A DNA stretch of 64,000 bases. Origin: Flavobacterium sp. (GTDB lineage: Bacteria; Bacteroidota; Bacteroidia; Flavobacteriales; Flavobacteriaceae). Location of the stretch: assembly GCA_016718345.1 (NCBI GenBank), contig JADKDN010000002.1, forward strand, positions 186,001 to 250,000. The letters run 5' to 3'. Positions 1 to 8,702 of this stretch are shown here, piece after piece. A program made the position numbers and the translations under genes. The notes under the pieces are model-generated. The model was not told where the DNA came from. It worked only from the letters and a program-made list of their open reading frames with translations, and searched no databases. The first letter of the stretch is position 1. Every line of letters starts with the position of its first letter.

Positions 1-517
1 TAAAAAAATTGATGCTTTGTTAGAAAATCCAGTTACTGTAGCTGTATCTCTTTTGGTTGGCGGAATTTTGTTATTGAAAGTAGACGATTGGTTCGGCAAT
101 TCAACCAATACTGAAATCACTTACTCCAAAGCCTTTAAGATTGGCTTGTTTCAATGTTTAGCGATGGTTCCTGGCGTATCAAGAAGTGGCGCAAGCATTG
201 TAGGAGGAATGTCTCAAAAATTGTCTCGTTCTACAGCGGCTGAATTTTCATTTTTCTTAGCTGTTCCAACCATGCTCGGCGCAACCGTAAAAAAATGTTA
301 TGATTATTATAAAGATGGTTTTGTATTGACGCACGACCAAATTAATTTCTTAATCATCGGAAACGTTGTGGCTTTTATTGTGGCGCTAATTGCTATTAAA
401 TCGTTTATCGGATTTTTAAGTAAACATGGTTTTAAAGTTTTTGGTTATTATAGAATTATTGTGGGTGTAGCGCTGCTTATCATTCACTTTTTCATTCATC
501 CGTTGAGTATCATTTAA
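1..517 (+). CDS. uppP: undecaprenyl-diphosphatase UppP (BacA), 3' part
   Basis: C-terminal part of the membrane phosphatase that recycles undecaprenyl diphosphate to the monophosphate carrier for peptidoglycan and glycan export. The reading frame is open from base 2, so the gene begins left of the window; the first visible start-like codon (TTG at 17) is internal. The fragment shows the family signature PGVSRSG (about bases 170-195), followed by hydrophobic spans typical of the last four membrane helices. It ends in TAA at 515-517, whose last A is the first base of the truB ATG, so the two genes are translationally coupled. Family identity is clear from the signature and membrane pattern. Confidence 0.93.
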   Translation, partial: KKIDALLENPVTVAVSLLVGGILLLKVDDWFGNSTNTEITYSKAFKIGLFQCLAMVPGVSRSGASIVGGMSQKLSRSTAAEFSFFLAVPTMLGATVKKCYDYYKDGFVLTHDQINFLIIGNVVAFIVALIAIKSFIGFLSKHGFKVFGYYRIIVGVALLIIHFFIHPLSII

Positions 518-1213
518 TGACTGCTGAGGATTTTTTAAACGGACAAGTCTTACTTATTGATAAGCCTTTGCATTGGAGTTCCTTTCAAGCGGTCAACAAA
601 TTAAAATATCTTCTTATCAACAAAGTTGGGCTTCCAAAAAAATTTAAAATCGGCCATGCAGGCACTTTAGACCCTCTAGCGTCTGGACTATTACTCGTTT
701 GTACAGGAAAATTCACCAAACGAATCACCGAATTGCAGGGGCAAGCTAAAGAATATACTGGCACTTTTTATATTGGAGCTACTACTCCATCTTATGATTT
801 GGAAACCGAAATTGATTGTACTTTCGAGACTTCACATATTGATGAACGTTTGATTAACGAAACTGTAAAACATTTTTTGGGCGAAATAGACCAAAAACCA
901 CCTATTTTTTCGGCCATTAAAAAAGACGGTGTTCGACTTGTACGAGCACGCAAGAGCTGGAGAAAGCATTGAAATAGCTTCGAGAAAAACTACCATTCAC
1001 GAATTTGAAATTACTCGAATTGCACTTCCCGAGATTGATTTTAGAGTAGTTTGTAGCAAAGGCACTTACATTCGTTCTTTAGCCTATGATTTTGGAAAAG
1101 CAATGAACTCTGGCTCGCACTTAACAGCGTTACGGAGAACAAAAATTGGCGATTATGATGTAAAGATGCTTTGGATATTACATGCATTTGAAGCTTCAAT
1201 TCATCTAAAATAA
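517..1213 (+). CDS. truB: tRNA pseudouridine(55) synthase TruB, frameshifted
   Basis: Isomerises U55 to pseudouridine in the tRNA T-loop. The N-terminal half carries the catalytic motif GHAGTLDPLASG (bases about 652-690; the Asp is the nucleophile in the family). The frame breaks at about 942: the sequence stays open as ...KKDGVRL in one frame and resumes as YEHARAGE in the next, consistent with one extra base near 942-945. Near the 3' end a second, self-compensating pair occurs: the actual frame reads MLWILH at 1162-1180, while the neighbouring frame reads ALDIT, which fits the family better. Total span is about 230 codons, normal for Bacteroidetes TruB. Overlaps the uppP stop by one base. 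I infer sequencing errors rather than a dead gene because the enzyme is widely conserved. Confidence 0.88.
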
Positions 1214-1798
1214 CCATCATCTTTATGACCTCATTTTGAGTGGAAATTCCTTTATCATGCAAATACCACATTTGTAATTCGGCTTTTGCCGTTTCATCAA
1301 TAAAGCCAAGTTGTTCTTTATAATTCTGAATTAAATTTACGGCACCTTTTGGTCGTGATTCCAATGATTAACTACACTACCCGTTTCTTTGTCGATGATA
1401 ATTAACTTTGGAATCGATTTCGTTTTATTGGTTAAAACAAATTCATCAACTCTTCATTTTCATCACGAAAACAATACGCAATTCAATTTTTCAGATAGTT
1501 CAGCCATCTTGTTTAAAATTGGAAGTATTTGAGCCGCATCTCCACACCAACCTTCGCTTATGACAAGCCAAATATAATCTCTCTTCAAGTTTTTTAGGTT
1601 TACAATACTATCTTCAGAAACTTTGATGGTTTTATCCAATCGATTCATTCGGGTCTCATTCAAAATACTGTAATGGGTCAAATCCTCTGATTGTTCTTTT
1701 CCAGTTGATTTTCCTTCATCCAACAAATCTGAAATTAATTTTCGATATTCTAGATAGGAATGACTTTTAAATAGAGCTCTCGCTACTGAGTTTTTCAT
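1214..1798 (-). pseudogene. thioredoxin-like protein (WCGDA type), four frameshifts
   Basis: Starts at ATG 1798 and encodes a cytoplasmic thioredoxin-fold protein with the motif SEGWCGDAAQ (about 1535-1565), in which one Cys plus Asp replaces the usual CxxC. The first 105 residues are intact. Then the frame breaks four times within 130 bases, each at a homopolymer apparently one base too short: T run 1487-1491, A run 1468-1471, A run 1434-1437, CC 1361-1362. Joining the frames gives a continuous thioredoxin C-terminal half (LRIVFRDENEELMNLF, NKTKSIPKLIIIDKETGSVV, HWESRPKGA), ending after the conserved MWYLHDKGISTQNE. The exact stop is uncertain; the frame stays open into the convergent truB end. 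A redox enzyme or chaperone role is inferred from fold only. Probably sequencing error; otherwise a pseudogene. Confidence 0.72.
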
Positions 1799-1941
1799 TT
1801 CTTTGTCTTTTATTAAAGCAAATTTAAGGCATCATAAACAACAAAACAGTAACATTTATCACACAATGAAAAAAAATCAAACCAAGATTTAGGACTAAAT
1901 ATATTTTTCAACAACACTATTTCAAAAAATCAGAATATAAC

Positions 1942-1949
1942 TATATTTG
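1942..1949 (+). promoter_or_regulatory. -7 promoter box upstream of pyrH
   Basis: TATATTTG matches the Bacteroidetes sigma factor -7 consensus TAnnTTTG exactly, 74 bases before the pyrH ATG. No convincing TTG -33 box is seen at 19-21 bases upstream. The rest of the 224-base gap between the thioredoxin-like gene and pyrH holds nothing else I can recognise. Confidence 0.5.
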
Positions 1950-2022
1950 CACAACTTAACTAAACAAAATTGAAGGACTTGAGTTTGCAAAAGCGTAACT
2001 CTAAATTTTAGATAAAACCGTA

Positions 2023-2730
2023 ATGAAATACAAAAGAATATTACTAAAACTGAGTGGAGAAGCATTGATGGGCAACCGACAATATGGGATTGACCCTGTG
2101 AGATTGGCAGAGTATGCTGATGAGATTAAACAAATCCACGACAAAGGTGTAGAAATAGCAATTGTAATTGGTGGAGGAAATATTTTTAGAGGTGTTTCGG
2201 GAGCTAGCAACGGAATGGATCGAGTTCAAGGAGATTACATGGGAATGCTTGCTACAATTATAAACGGAATGGCACTTCAGGGAGCACTTGAGGATAAGGG
2301 TATGCTGACTCGCCTACAAACAGCATTAAAAATTGAAGCAATTGCCGAACCTTATATTAAAAGAAGAGCTGTTCGCCATCTTGAAAAAGGTAGAATTGTT
2401 ATTTTTGGTGCTGGTACAGGAAATCCATATTTCACAACGGATACTGCTGCCGTTTTGCGTGGCGTTGAAATTCAAGCCGACGTTATACTTAAAGGAACTA
2501 GAGTTGACGGAATTTATTCTTCTGATCCAGAAAAAGATAGCTCGGCAGTAAAATTTGACTATATCTCTTTTGATGATGTAATTAAAAAAGGATTGAATGT
2601 AATGGATACAACAGCTTTTACTTTAAGCCAAGAGAATAAATTACCAATTGTTGTTTTCGACATGAATAAAGAAGGTAATTTATTGAAAATATGTAATGGT
2701 GAAAACATTGGAACAGTAGTAAACGTATAG
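2023..2730 (+). CDS. pyrH: UMP kinase PyrH
   Basis: Phosphorylates UMP to UDP with ATP, in cytoplasmic pyrimidine nucleotide synthesis. The 235-residue length is that of bacterial UMP kinases of the amino-acid-kinase fold. N-terminal KRILLKLSGEALMG is the phosphate-binding segment; IVIGGGNIFRG (residues about 47-57) is the glycine-rich UMP site; GTGNPYFTTDTAA is the nucleotide-binding loop. The ATG at 2023 fits family length. Next downstream and co-oriented is frr, 63 bases away, an order common in bacteria and suggesting joint expression with ribosome recycling. Confidence 0.97.
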   Translation: MKYKRILLKLSGEALMGNRQYGIDPVRLAEYADEIKQIHDKGVEIAIVIGGGNIFRGVSGASNGMDRVQGDYMGMLATIINGMALQGALEDKGMLTRLQTALKIEAIAEPYIKRRAVRHLEKGRIVIFGAGTGNPYFTTDTAAVLRGVEIQADVILKGTRVDGIYSSDPEKDSSAVKFDYISFDDVIKKGLNVMDTTAFTLSQENKLPIVVFDMNKEGNLLKICNGENIGTVVNV

Positions 2731-2762
2731 ATAGCTAAAAGCGAATTATGGTAAATACCAAT

Positions 2763-2790
2763 TCTGAAATCTAAAATCTGAAATCTAAAA
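2763..2790 (+). repeat. heptamer-periodic tract between pyrH and frr
   Basis: Four consecutive 7-base units: TCTGAAA, TCTAAAA, TCTGAAA, TCTAAAA. The tract ends 3 bases before the frr ATG. It is one of three tracts in the window with 7-base periodicity immediately upstream of a start codon (others before rpoN and accD). Confidence 0.75.
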
Positions 2791-2793
2791 ATC

Positions 2794-3357
2794 ATGACTG
2801 AAGAAATTGAATTTATATTAGAAGGCACTGAAGAATCTATGAATGGCACTATTGCCCATTTAGAAAAAGAATTGTTAAACATTCGAGCTGGAAAAGCTTC
2901 TCCTGCTATGTTAGGCAGTGTGTTTGTAGATTACTACGGCTCACAAACTCCGCTCAATCAAATTGCAAATCTTAATGTTCCTGATGCCAGAACCATCACT
3001 ATTCAACCGTATGAAAAGAAGATGTTGCAAACCATTGAAAAAGCGATTATGGTTGCCAATCTTGGATTTAATCCTATGAATAATGGCGATGTAATTATAA
3101 TTAGTGTACCACCCTTGACTGAGGAACGTCGTCGTGATTTATCAAAGCAAGCTAAAGCTGAAGCTGAAGATGCAAAAATTGGGATTAGAAATGCAAGAAA
3201 AGATGCTAATACCGATATTAAAAAACTAGAAAAAGAGGGGACTTCTGAAGATATTTGCAAAAGTGCTGAAGATGAAGTTCAAAATTTAACCAACAGTTAT
3301 ATTAAAAAAATTGATGAGATTTTAGCTTTAAAAGAAGCCGAAATCATGAAAGTTTAA
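2794..3357 (+). CDS. frr: ribosome recycling factor Frr
   Basis: Cytoplasmic factor that, with EF-G, splits post-termination ribosomes. The 187 residues match the family's usual 185. Diagnostic segments are the N-terminal ELLNIRAGKASPAML, the central VPDARTITIQPYEKKM and PPLTEERRRDLSKQAK, with the long helical arms of the three-helix bundle. Cotranscribed with pyrH in all likelihood: same strand, 63-base gap, terminator following frr and none between. Confidence 0.97.
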   Translation: MTEEIEFILEGTEESMNGTIAHLEKELLNIRAGKASPAMLGSVFVDYYGSQTPLNQIANLNVPDARTITIQPYEKKMLQTIEKAIMVANLGFNPMNNGDVIIISVPPLTEERRRDLSKQAKAEAEDAKIGIRNARKDANTDIKKLEKEGTSEDICKSAEDEVQNLTNSYIKKIDEILALKEAEIMKV

Positions 3358-3379
3358 CCTTTTTACCAAAATATAAAAT

Positions 3380-3419
3380 CCGTCTAATTCCATTTTAATG
3401 AAAATTAGACGGTTTTTTT
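3380..3419 (+). terminator. intrinsic terminator after frr
   Basis: A perfect 10-bp stem, CCGTCTAATT (3380-3389) with AATTAGACGG (3403-3412), followed by seven T. It lies between convergent frr and the SMR gene; the A-rich left flank could also let it act on the minus strand. Confidence 0.85.
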
Positions 3420-3423
3420 ACTA

Positions 3424-3750
3424 CTATTTAGAAACAAATTTTAATCCCACAATTGAAGCTATTAATGTAGTTATAAAAAACAATCTCCAAAATGTTGCTG
3501 GCTCTTTAAAAACAAAAATCCCAACAAAAACAGTACCTACAGCACCAATTCCTGTCCAAACAGCATATGCAGTCCCTATAGGTATTGTGAGTGATGCCTT
3601 GTACAGCAACAACATACTAATACTTAAGCAAAATAAAAAACCAACAAACCATAGTATCGACTCTGTACCTGAACCCTCTTTTGCTTTTCCCAAACAGGTA
3701 GCAAATCCCACTTCGAAAAGTCCTCCTAAAATTAATAAAAGCCAATTCAT
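3424..3750 (-). CDS. small multidrug resistance (SMR) family exporter, SugE/Gdx-like
   Basis: Four-helix inner-membrane proton-coupled exporter of 108 residues, the normal SMR length. The membrane-embedded acidic residue is in LGGLFEVGFATCLGKAKE (Glu at about 13). The GTAYAVWTGIGAVGT segment in helix 3 is the form seen in the SugE/Gdx branch, whose characterised members export guanidinium or quaternary ammonium compounds; the substrate here is not known. Start ATG at 3750 lies 3 bases after the stop of the antiporter gene, so the two form an operon. Confidence 0.9.
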   Translation of the reverse strand: MNWLLLILGGLFEVGFATCLGKAKEGSGTESILWFVGFLFCLSISMLLLYKASLTIPIGTAYAVWTGIGAVGTVFVGIFVFKEPATFWRLFFITTLIASIVGLKFVSK

Positions 3751-3753
3751 GTT

Positions 3754-6024
3754 TTAAGGTTTGATAATTAAAACCGAAGGAATATTCGTTAGCCAAGTGC
3801 TTTGAGAATCAACTAGAGTTTTCCAACTTTCTAGACTTACAATCATCAAATCTAGTTTTGTTAAAAACTCCTTTTTCATGGTCCGTTCACTCATTAAAAC
3901 AATATTTTCTGGATATTTTTCATTTAATGAACTAATGGTGCTTTCAACAATAAAATTGATTCCGTATGTATTATTTACATCCAATATAAAAACTTTTGAA
4001 TTATTGTTATAAATCAGTTTTTGTGCATATTCCATTAGAAACACATCTTCTGCATTGAATATTGGGATAAAAACTTGGTTGACATCTTTTAAATTCTTGT
4101 CAATTAAAATCCCTAGAGGTATTTTACTTTTTGAAATAATTTGTCGCGTTCGTTCATCAAAAGGAGAATTTTCAAACAAACCTTCTTTACCAGTAAATTT
4201 ATCGATAAGCCGATCTGGATTAATAATTCTGGTCGTAAAACCTAAAACTTTACCTAGCAAGGTTCCTTCAAAAATGGACTTCCCAAGACCTACTAACAAA
4301 ATACTGTACTCACCATGATTAGCAATATCAGCGATATCTGTTTCGATGTCAACAGTAGCCTTAAAAATGGTGGTTATTTCTTGTTTTAACACTTTAGATT
4401 CTTCCAATATAGGATTGAATCTTCTTCGCTCTTGATCCTCTAAATCATAGGAATGCATTTCTTCACTCATTGATAAATGCATGGCTGTAACACTCGATGA
4501 ATCCTTTTGTTTCTTCACCAAACAATTAGCTAATCTCAATAATGATTTGGCTTTTTCATTATTTCCAAAAGAAATTAAAATCTTGTATTTACTTTCGTTC
4601 CTAATGGAATCTGTAATAAATACGTCTTTTGTTTTAAATATAAAATTTATCAAATCAAGTGCAGGACCAGTCATCACTGTAGTAACTAATGCCATAATAA
4701 CCATCATGGTAAAAATTTCAGAAGTTAGCACCCCTAAATCATAGCCAATATTCAAAACTACAAGTTCCATTAATCCTCTAGTGTTCATCAATGCCCCTAT
4801 AGTTAAACTGTCTCGCCAATTTTGACCAACGAATTTTGCAGCTATAGCACTTCCTAAAAATTTTCCCAGCACCGCTACAAGTATAATAAAGCCCGTAACT
4901 TTCCATAAGTAAGGGTCATTTATCAACCCTATTTGAGTGCGTAAACCTGTGAACACAAAAAATAAAGGCAGTAACAATATCACAGAAACATCTTCTACTT
5001 TATCTATAAAAATGGCTCTAAATTTACTAATGTCGGGCATAATAACTCCTGTCATAAAAGCACCAAAAAGAGCGTGTATTCCAATTACCTCAGTAACATA
5101 AGAAGAAAGAATTAGAGTCAAAAAGAATATTGCCACGACAGGCTTATTCAGTTTGTTTTTAGTTTTATATAAATCTCCAATTCGTTTAAGGAATGGTTTT
5201 ACTACAAAAATCATAGTCATCACGTATACAAATGCTAATCCGATGATATACAATGAACTTACAAATGACCCTGCTTTAACAATTGCAATTACTGCAGCTA
5301 GTATACACCATGCGGTTATATCGTCTGCGGCAGCACATGTAATAACTATGGTTCCTAATCTCGTTTTGTGAATTCCACGTTCTTGAACTATTCTAGCAAG
5401 AACTGGAAAAGCTGTTATACTCATAGCAATTCCCATGAACAAACTAAATGACAAAAACTCAACTCCAAGTGGTGCAAATCTGTAATAAATAAAATACGCT
5501 AATCCAATACCAAGAGAGAACGGAATAACAATACTAGCATGACTGATAACAATAGCATCATTAGCTTTGTTTTTTAGAACTTTTAAATCAAGCTCCATTC
5601 CTATAACAAACATGAAAAGAATTAAACCTATTTGACTTAAAAATTGCAAATTACCAAGAGATTCAACAGGAAAAATAGCCAATGAAAATTCTGGAAAATA
5701 CATTCCTAGTAGAGAAGGACCAAGAACAATTCCTGCAATAATTTCTCCAATAACAGACGGTTGCCCAATCTTTCTAAACATCCATCCAAAAAATCGCGCT
5801 ACTAGAATAATGGTAACAATTTGAGCTAACAATATTGCCAAAGGATGTTGAAGATTATGAAGTAACGAATCCAAAAACTCTGTCCACTGTGTTTTTTGGG
5901 TAGTGACAGAAACAATTTTCCTTCCGTTTTCTAACAACTTACCCCTAGATATAATCCAGTAAATTAAAACCGAAAAACCTCCTGTTACTGAAATGTAAAA
6001 GATAGAATTTTTAAATCTCTTCAT
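3754..6024 (-). CDS. CPA2-type cation:proton antiporter with C-terminal stress-like domains
   Basis: A 756-residue inner-membrane protein. An N-terminal helix (about 10-25) precedes the Na+/H+ exchanger domain (about 55-450), with motifs QPSVIGEIIAGIVLGPSLLG, CAAADDITAWC (paired Asp in the core helix) and FMTGVIMPD. Residues about 465-756 form a cytoplasmic region resembling two tandem universal-stress-protein folds. No TrkA-N/KefC NAD-binding domain is apparent. Ion specificity (Na+ or K+) cannot be told from sequence. First gene of a two-gene operon with the SMR exporter. Confidence 0.9.
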   Translation of the reverse strand: MKRFKNSIFYISVTGGFSVLIYWIISRGKLLENGRKIVSVTTQKTQWTEFLDSLLHNLQHPLAILLAQIVTIILVARFFGWMFRKIGQPSVIGEIIAGIVLGPSLLGMYFPEFSLAIFPVESLGNLQFLSQIGLILFMFVIGMELDLKVLKNKANDAIVISHASIVIPFSLGIGLAYFIYYRFAPLGVEFLSFSLFMGIAMSITAFPVLARIVQERGIHKTRLGTIVITCAAADDITAWCILAAVIAIVKAGSFVSSLYIIGLAFVYVMTMIFVVKPFLKRIGDLYKTKNKLNKPVVAIFFLTLILSSYVTEVIGIHALFGAFMTGVIMPDISKFRAIFIDKVEDVSVILLLPLFFVFTGLRTQIGLINDPYLWKVTGFIILVAVLGKFLGSAIAAKFVGQNWRDSLTIGALMNTRGLMELVVLNIGYDLGVLTSEIFTMMVIMALVTTVMTGPALDLINFIFKTKDVFITDSIRNESKYKILISFGNNEKAKSLLRLANCLVKKQKDSSSVTAMHLSMSEEMHSYDLEDQERRRFNPILEESKVLKQEITTIFKATVDIETDIADIANHGEYSILLVGLGKSIFEGTLLGKVLGFTTRIINPDRLIDKFTGKEGLFENSPFDERTRQIISKSKIPLGILIDKNLKDVNQVFIPIFNAEDVFLMEYAQKLIYNNNSKVFILDVNNTYGINFIVESTISSLNEKYPENIVLMSERTMKKEFLTKLDLMIVSLESWKTLVDSQSTWLTNIPSVLIIKP

Positions 6025-6196
6025 AGTTTATGGATTCAACTTGAATATATTTTTACAACATACAAATATGCGAAGGTAAATTTATAAATTTTACACTATA
6101 AATGATTGATAATATAAATTTAATCTTGTTAAAAAAACAATCCACTTTTAGCACAATTCTATTCCACTTAAATTATTAAATATCTACTGTTTTATA

Positions 6197-6204
6197 TACC
6201 TTTG
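6197..6204 (+). promoter_or_regulatory. -7 promoter box upstream of the MMPL exporter
   Basis: TACCTTTG fits TAnnTTTG, 19 bases before the ATG at 6224. No clear -33 TTG. The remaining divergent gap 6025-6196 is AT-rich and I see nothing else in it. Confidence 0.5.
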
Positions 6205-6223
6205 CAAGCCTTTTTAAGTTATT

Positions 6224-8644
6224 ATGAAAAAAATGTTAGGTATTGGCTTTTGGGAATTTGTTGCCAGAATCATTTTAAGAAATAGAATCCTTATCTTAAG
6301 TTCGATTGTTCTAATTACAATTCTTCTGGCAACCCAATGGAAATACATCCAATTTACACAAACTGAAGCCAATCTAATTCCAGCTGATGACAAGATAAAT
6401 GTCGATTATCGAAAATTTCTCAGTCACTTTGGCGAAGAAGGAAATCTTATTGTTATTGCTACCAAAGACCAAAAGTTATTTACACCAAAAGTATACAAAG
6501 ACTGGTGTGAATTAATACAAACCATTAAATCACACAAAGAAGTTAGCCTCATAGTTTCAGTAGACAATTTACAACAATTGACCAAAAATGATTCTTTGCA
6601 AACTTTTGAACTAAAACCGTTTGTTGACGAATCTAAAACCCAAGACCCACAGTATTTAAAACAAATTAAATCTGAACTGTTTTCGAAACTACCTTTTTAT
6701 GAAGGATTGTTATTCAATAAAAAAACTGGAGCCATTCGGTCGGCAATATATTTGGACAAGAAAATTGTCAATACTAAACAAAGGAAAAACTTTGTTTTGA
6801 ACGATTTAATTCCAGCGATTGAAAAATTCAAAAAAGAATCAGGAGTTGACCTCCATACTTCGGGCATGCCCTACATTAGAACATTAAATGCTAAAACCAT
6901 AACTGATGAAATAGGCCTATTTATTGGTGCTGCTTTACTCGTTACCTCACTTATTTTCTTCTATTTTTTTAGATCTTTTAGAGCTACAATGATTTCATTA
7001 ATTATCGTCATCATTGGAGTAATGTGGTCGTTTGGCATTATGGGAGTTTTAGGTTACGAAATTACTGTACTTACCGCATTAGTTCCTACGCTTGTGATAG
7101 TTATAGGGATACCTAACTGTATTTTCTTCATCAACAAATACCATCAAGAATATTACAAACACTCCAATAAAGCCAAATCTCTTCAACGTGTAATTACCAA
7201 AACTGGAACCGCCACTTTGATGACTAACATCACAACAGCAGTTGGTTTTGCTACGTTCATTGCTACAAATAATATTCTTTTGAGAGAATTTGGTGTGGTT
7301 ACAACAATCAATATTTTAGGCATCTACCTCTTGTGTCTTTTATTGATTCCTATTTTTTTTAGCTACATTCCACCCCCAATTCCTAGACACCTTAATCACC
7401 TAGAACGTGAATCCCTAACTTCTTTTTTAAGATGGATAGTTAACACGGTAAAATTCAATCGACTTGGTGTTTACATCACTTCTATTTGTTTATTGATTTT
7501 GGGAATTATAGGCATTTATAAAATTCGTATTTCCGGCAGTATTATTGAAGACATGCCAAAAAAGACAGCATTCTTTGATGATATCCGTTTTTTTGAAAAA
7601 GAATTTGACGGGGTAATGCCTTTGGAAATAATGATTGACACCAAAAGAAAAAATGGCGCCTTGAAATTATCCAATCTCAGAAGAATGGAAGATTTGGAAC
7701 AAACAATAGTTGATGTTCCTGAACTTTCAAAGCCCTTATCAATTGTTAATATCGCTAAAAGTTTTAATCAAGCATATTACAACGGCAACCCTGATTTTTA
7801 TACTTTGCCATCCAATCAGGAGGAAATTTTCTTATTGCCTTACATTAAAAATTCGCTAAAAAAAACAAATAACAATCAATTAAAAAGCTACATATCTTCT
7901 GATGGAAGAATAGCTAGAATGACCACTTTTATCAAAGATGAAAATGGCGAAAAAATGGAAGCAATAGAAGCTCATTTACGTAATAAGGTTGACAAACTAT
8001 TCCCTTCGCCAAGGTATGAGGTCATTATTACTGGTAAAGCCTCTGTCTTCCAAAAAGGCACCAAATACTTATTAGACAATTTATTATCCTCATTACTCTT
8101 TGCTTTTTTAATCACTGGCGGATTGGTTGCCATCATGTTTAGATCCTTCAAAATGGTTTTGGTTTCGATTATTCCAAATTTATTGCCTTTATTAATGACG
8201 GCCGGATTAATGGGCTTTTTGGGAATCCCTTTAAAACCATCTACCATTTTAGTCTTTGGTATAGCTTTCGGAATGTCTGTTGATGATACTTTACGATTTT
8301 TGGCACAATATCGATTAGAACTTTCCCGAAATGACTGGAAAATAAAAAAATCTGTTTTTGCAACATTTGACGATGCCGGAATTAGCATGTTCTACACCTC
8401 AATTGTGTTGTTCTTTGGATTCTCGGTTTTCATGTTATCCAGTTTTGGCGGAACAATAGCACTTGGAGGTCTAGTCGCGTTAACACTATTTTTCGGTATG
8501 CTTTCCAATTTAGTGTTACTCCCTTCATTAGTATTATCACTAAACAGAACATTAGCCAACGAGCAAGAATTCCTAGAACCGACCATTGACATCTTAGAAC
8601 ACACCGATGAAGAGATTGACGAGCTAGAAAACAAAAATAATTAA
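6224..8644 (+). CDS. MMPL/RND superfamily exporter
   Basis: An 806-residue inner-membrane protein with the RND/MMPL plan of two homologous halves. Each half is one N-terminal helix (about 20-40; about 415-435), a periplasmic loop, then five clustered helices (about 230-385; about 620-780). The GFATFIATNN segment and the second-half VDDTLRFLAQY match the helix 4 region of the superfamily. Substrate unknown: bacterial relatives of this size have been linked to lipids or hopanoids, but nothing here decides. No adaptor or outer-membrane channel gene is adjacent. The acidic tail (DILEHTDEEIDELENKNN) is hydrophilic and likely cytoplasmic. Confidence 0.88.
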   Translation: MKKMLGIGFWEFVARIILRNRILILSSIVLITILLATQWKYIQFTQTEANLIPADDKINVDYRKFLSHFGEEGNLIVIATKDQKLFTPKVYKDWCELIQTIKSHKEVSLIVSVDNLQQLTKNDSLQTFELKPFVDESKTQDPQYLKQIKSELFSKLPFYEGLLFNKKTGAIRSAIYLDKKIVNTKQRKNFVLNDLIPAIEKFKKESGVDLHTSGMPYIRTLNAKTITDEIGLFIGAALLVTSLIFFYFFRSFRATMISLIIVIIGVMWSFGIMGVLGYEITVLTALVPTLVIVIGIPNCIFFINKYHQEYYKHSNKAKSLQRVITKTGTATLMTNITTAVGFATFIATNNILLREFGVVTTINILGIYLLCLLLIPIFFSYIPPPIPRHLNHLERESLTSFLRWIVNTVKFNRLGVYITSICLLILGIIGIYKIRISGSIIEDMPKKTAFFDDIRFFEKEFDGVMPLEIMIDTKRKNGALKLSNLRRMEDLEQTIVDVPELSKPLSIVNIAKSFNQAYYNGNPDFYTLPSNQEEIFLLPYIKNSLKKTNNNQLKSYISSDGRIARMTTFIKDENGEKMEAIEAHLRNKVDKLFPSPRYEVIITGKASVFQKGTKYLLDNLLSSLLFAFLITGGLVAIMFRSFKMVLVSIIPNLLPLLMTAGLMGFLGIPLKPSTILVFGIAFGMSVDDTLRFLAQYRLELSRNDWKIKKSVFATFDDAGISMFYTSIVLFFGFSVFMLSSFGGTIALGGLVALTLFFGMLSNLVLLPSLVLSLNRTLANEQEFLEPTIDILEHTDEEIDELENKNN

Positions 8645-8646
8645 TT

Positions 8647-8654
8647 TATATTTG
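8647..8654 (+). promoter_or_regulatory. -7 promoter box upstream of asnS
   Basis: TATATTTG, an exact TAnnTTTG match, starts 2 bases after the exporter's stop and lies 48 bases before the asnS ATG, so asnS has its own promoter. A TTG at 8616-8618 is too far away (28 bases) to be a good -33 box. Confidence 0.55.
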
Positions 8655-8702
8655 TATCTGTTTTGGATGGATAAATCCTAAATATTAAATCCTTTTTCTA
8701 CA

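Noticed and set aside
517..1213. Two separate genes in place of truB
   Set aside because: The pieces are complementary halves of one TruB in adjacent frames; the second has no start of its own family type.
3398..3757. Plus-strand gene opposite the SMR exporter
   Set aside because: It is the antisense shadow of a clear SMR protein and overlaps the frr terminator side; the composition is unlike a real protein.
6025..6196. Regulatory RNA in the antiporter/exporter divergent gap
   Set aside because: AT-rich, no hairpin or conserved motif visible beyond promoter-like boxes.
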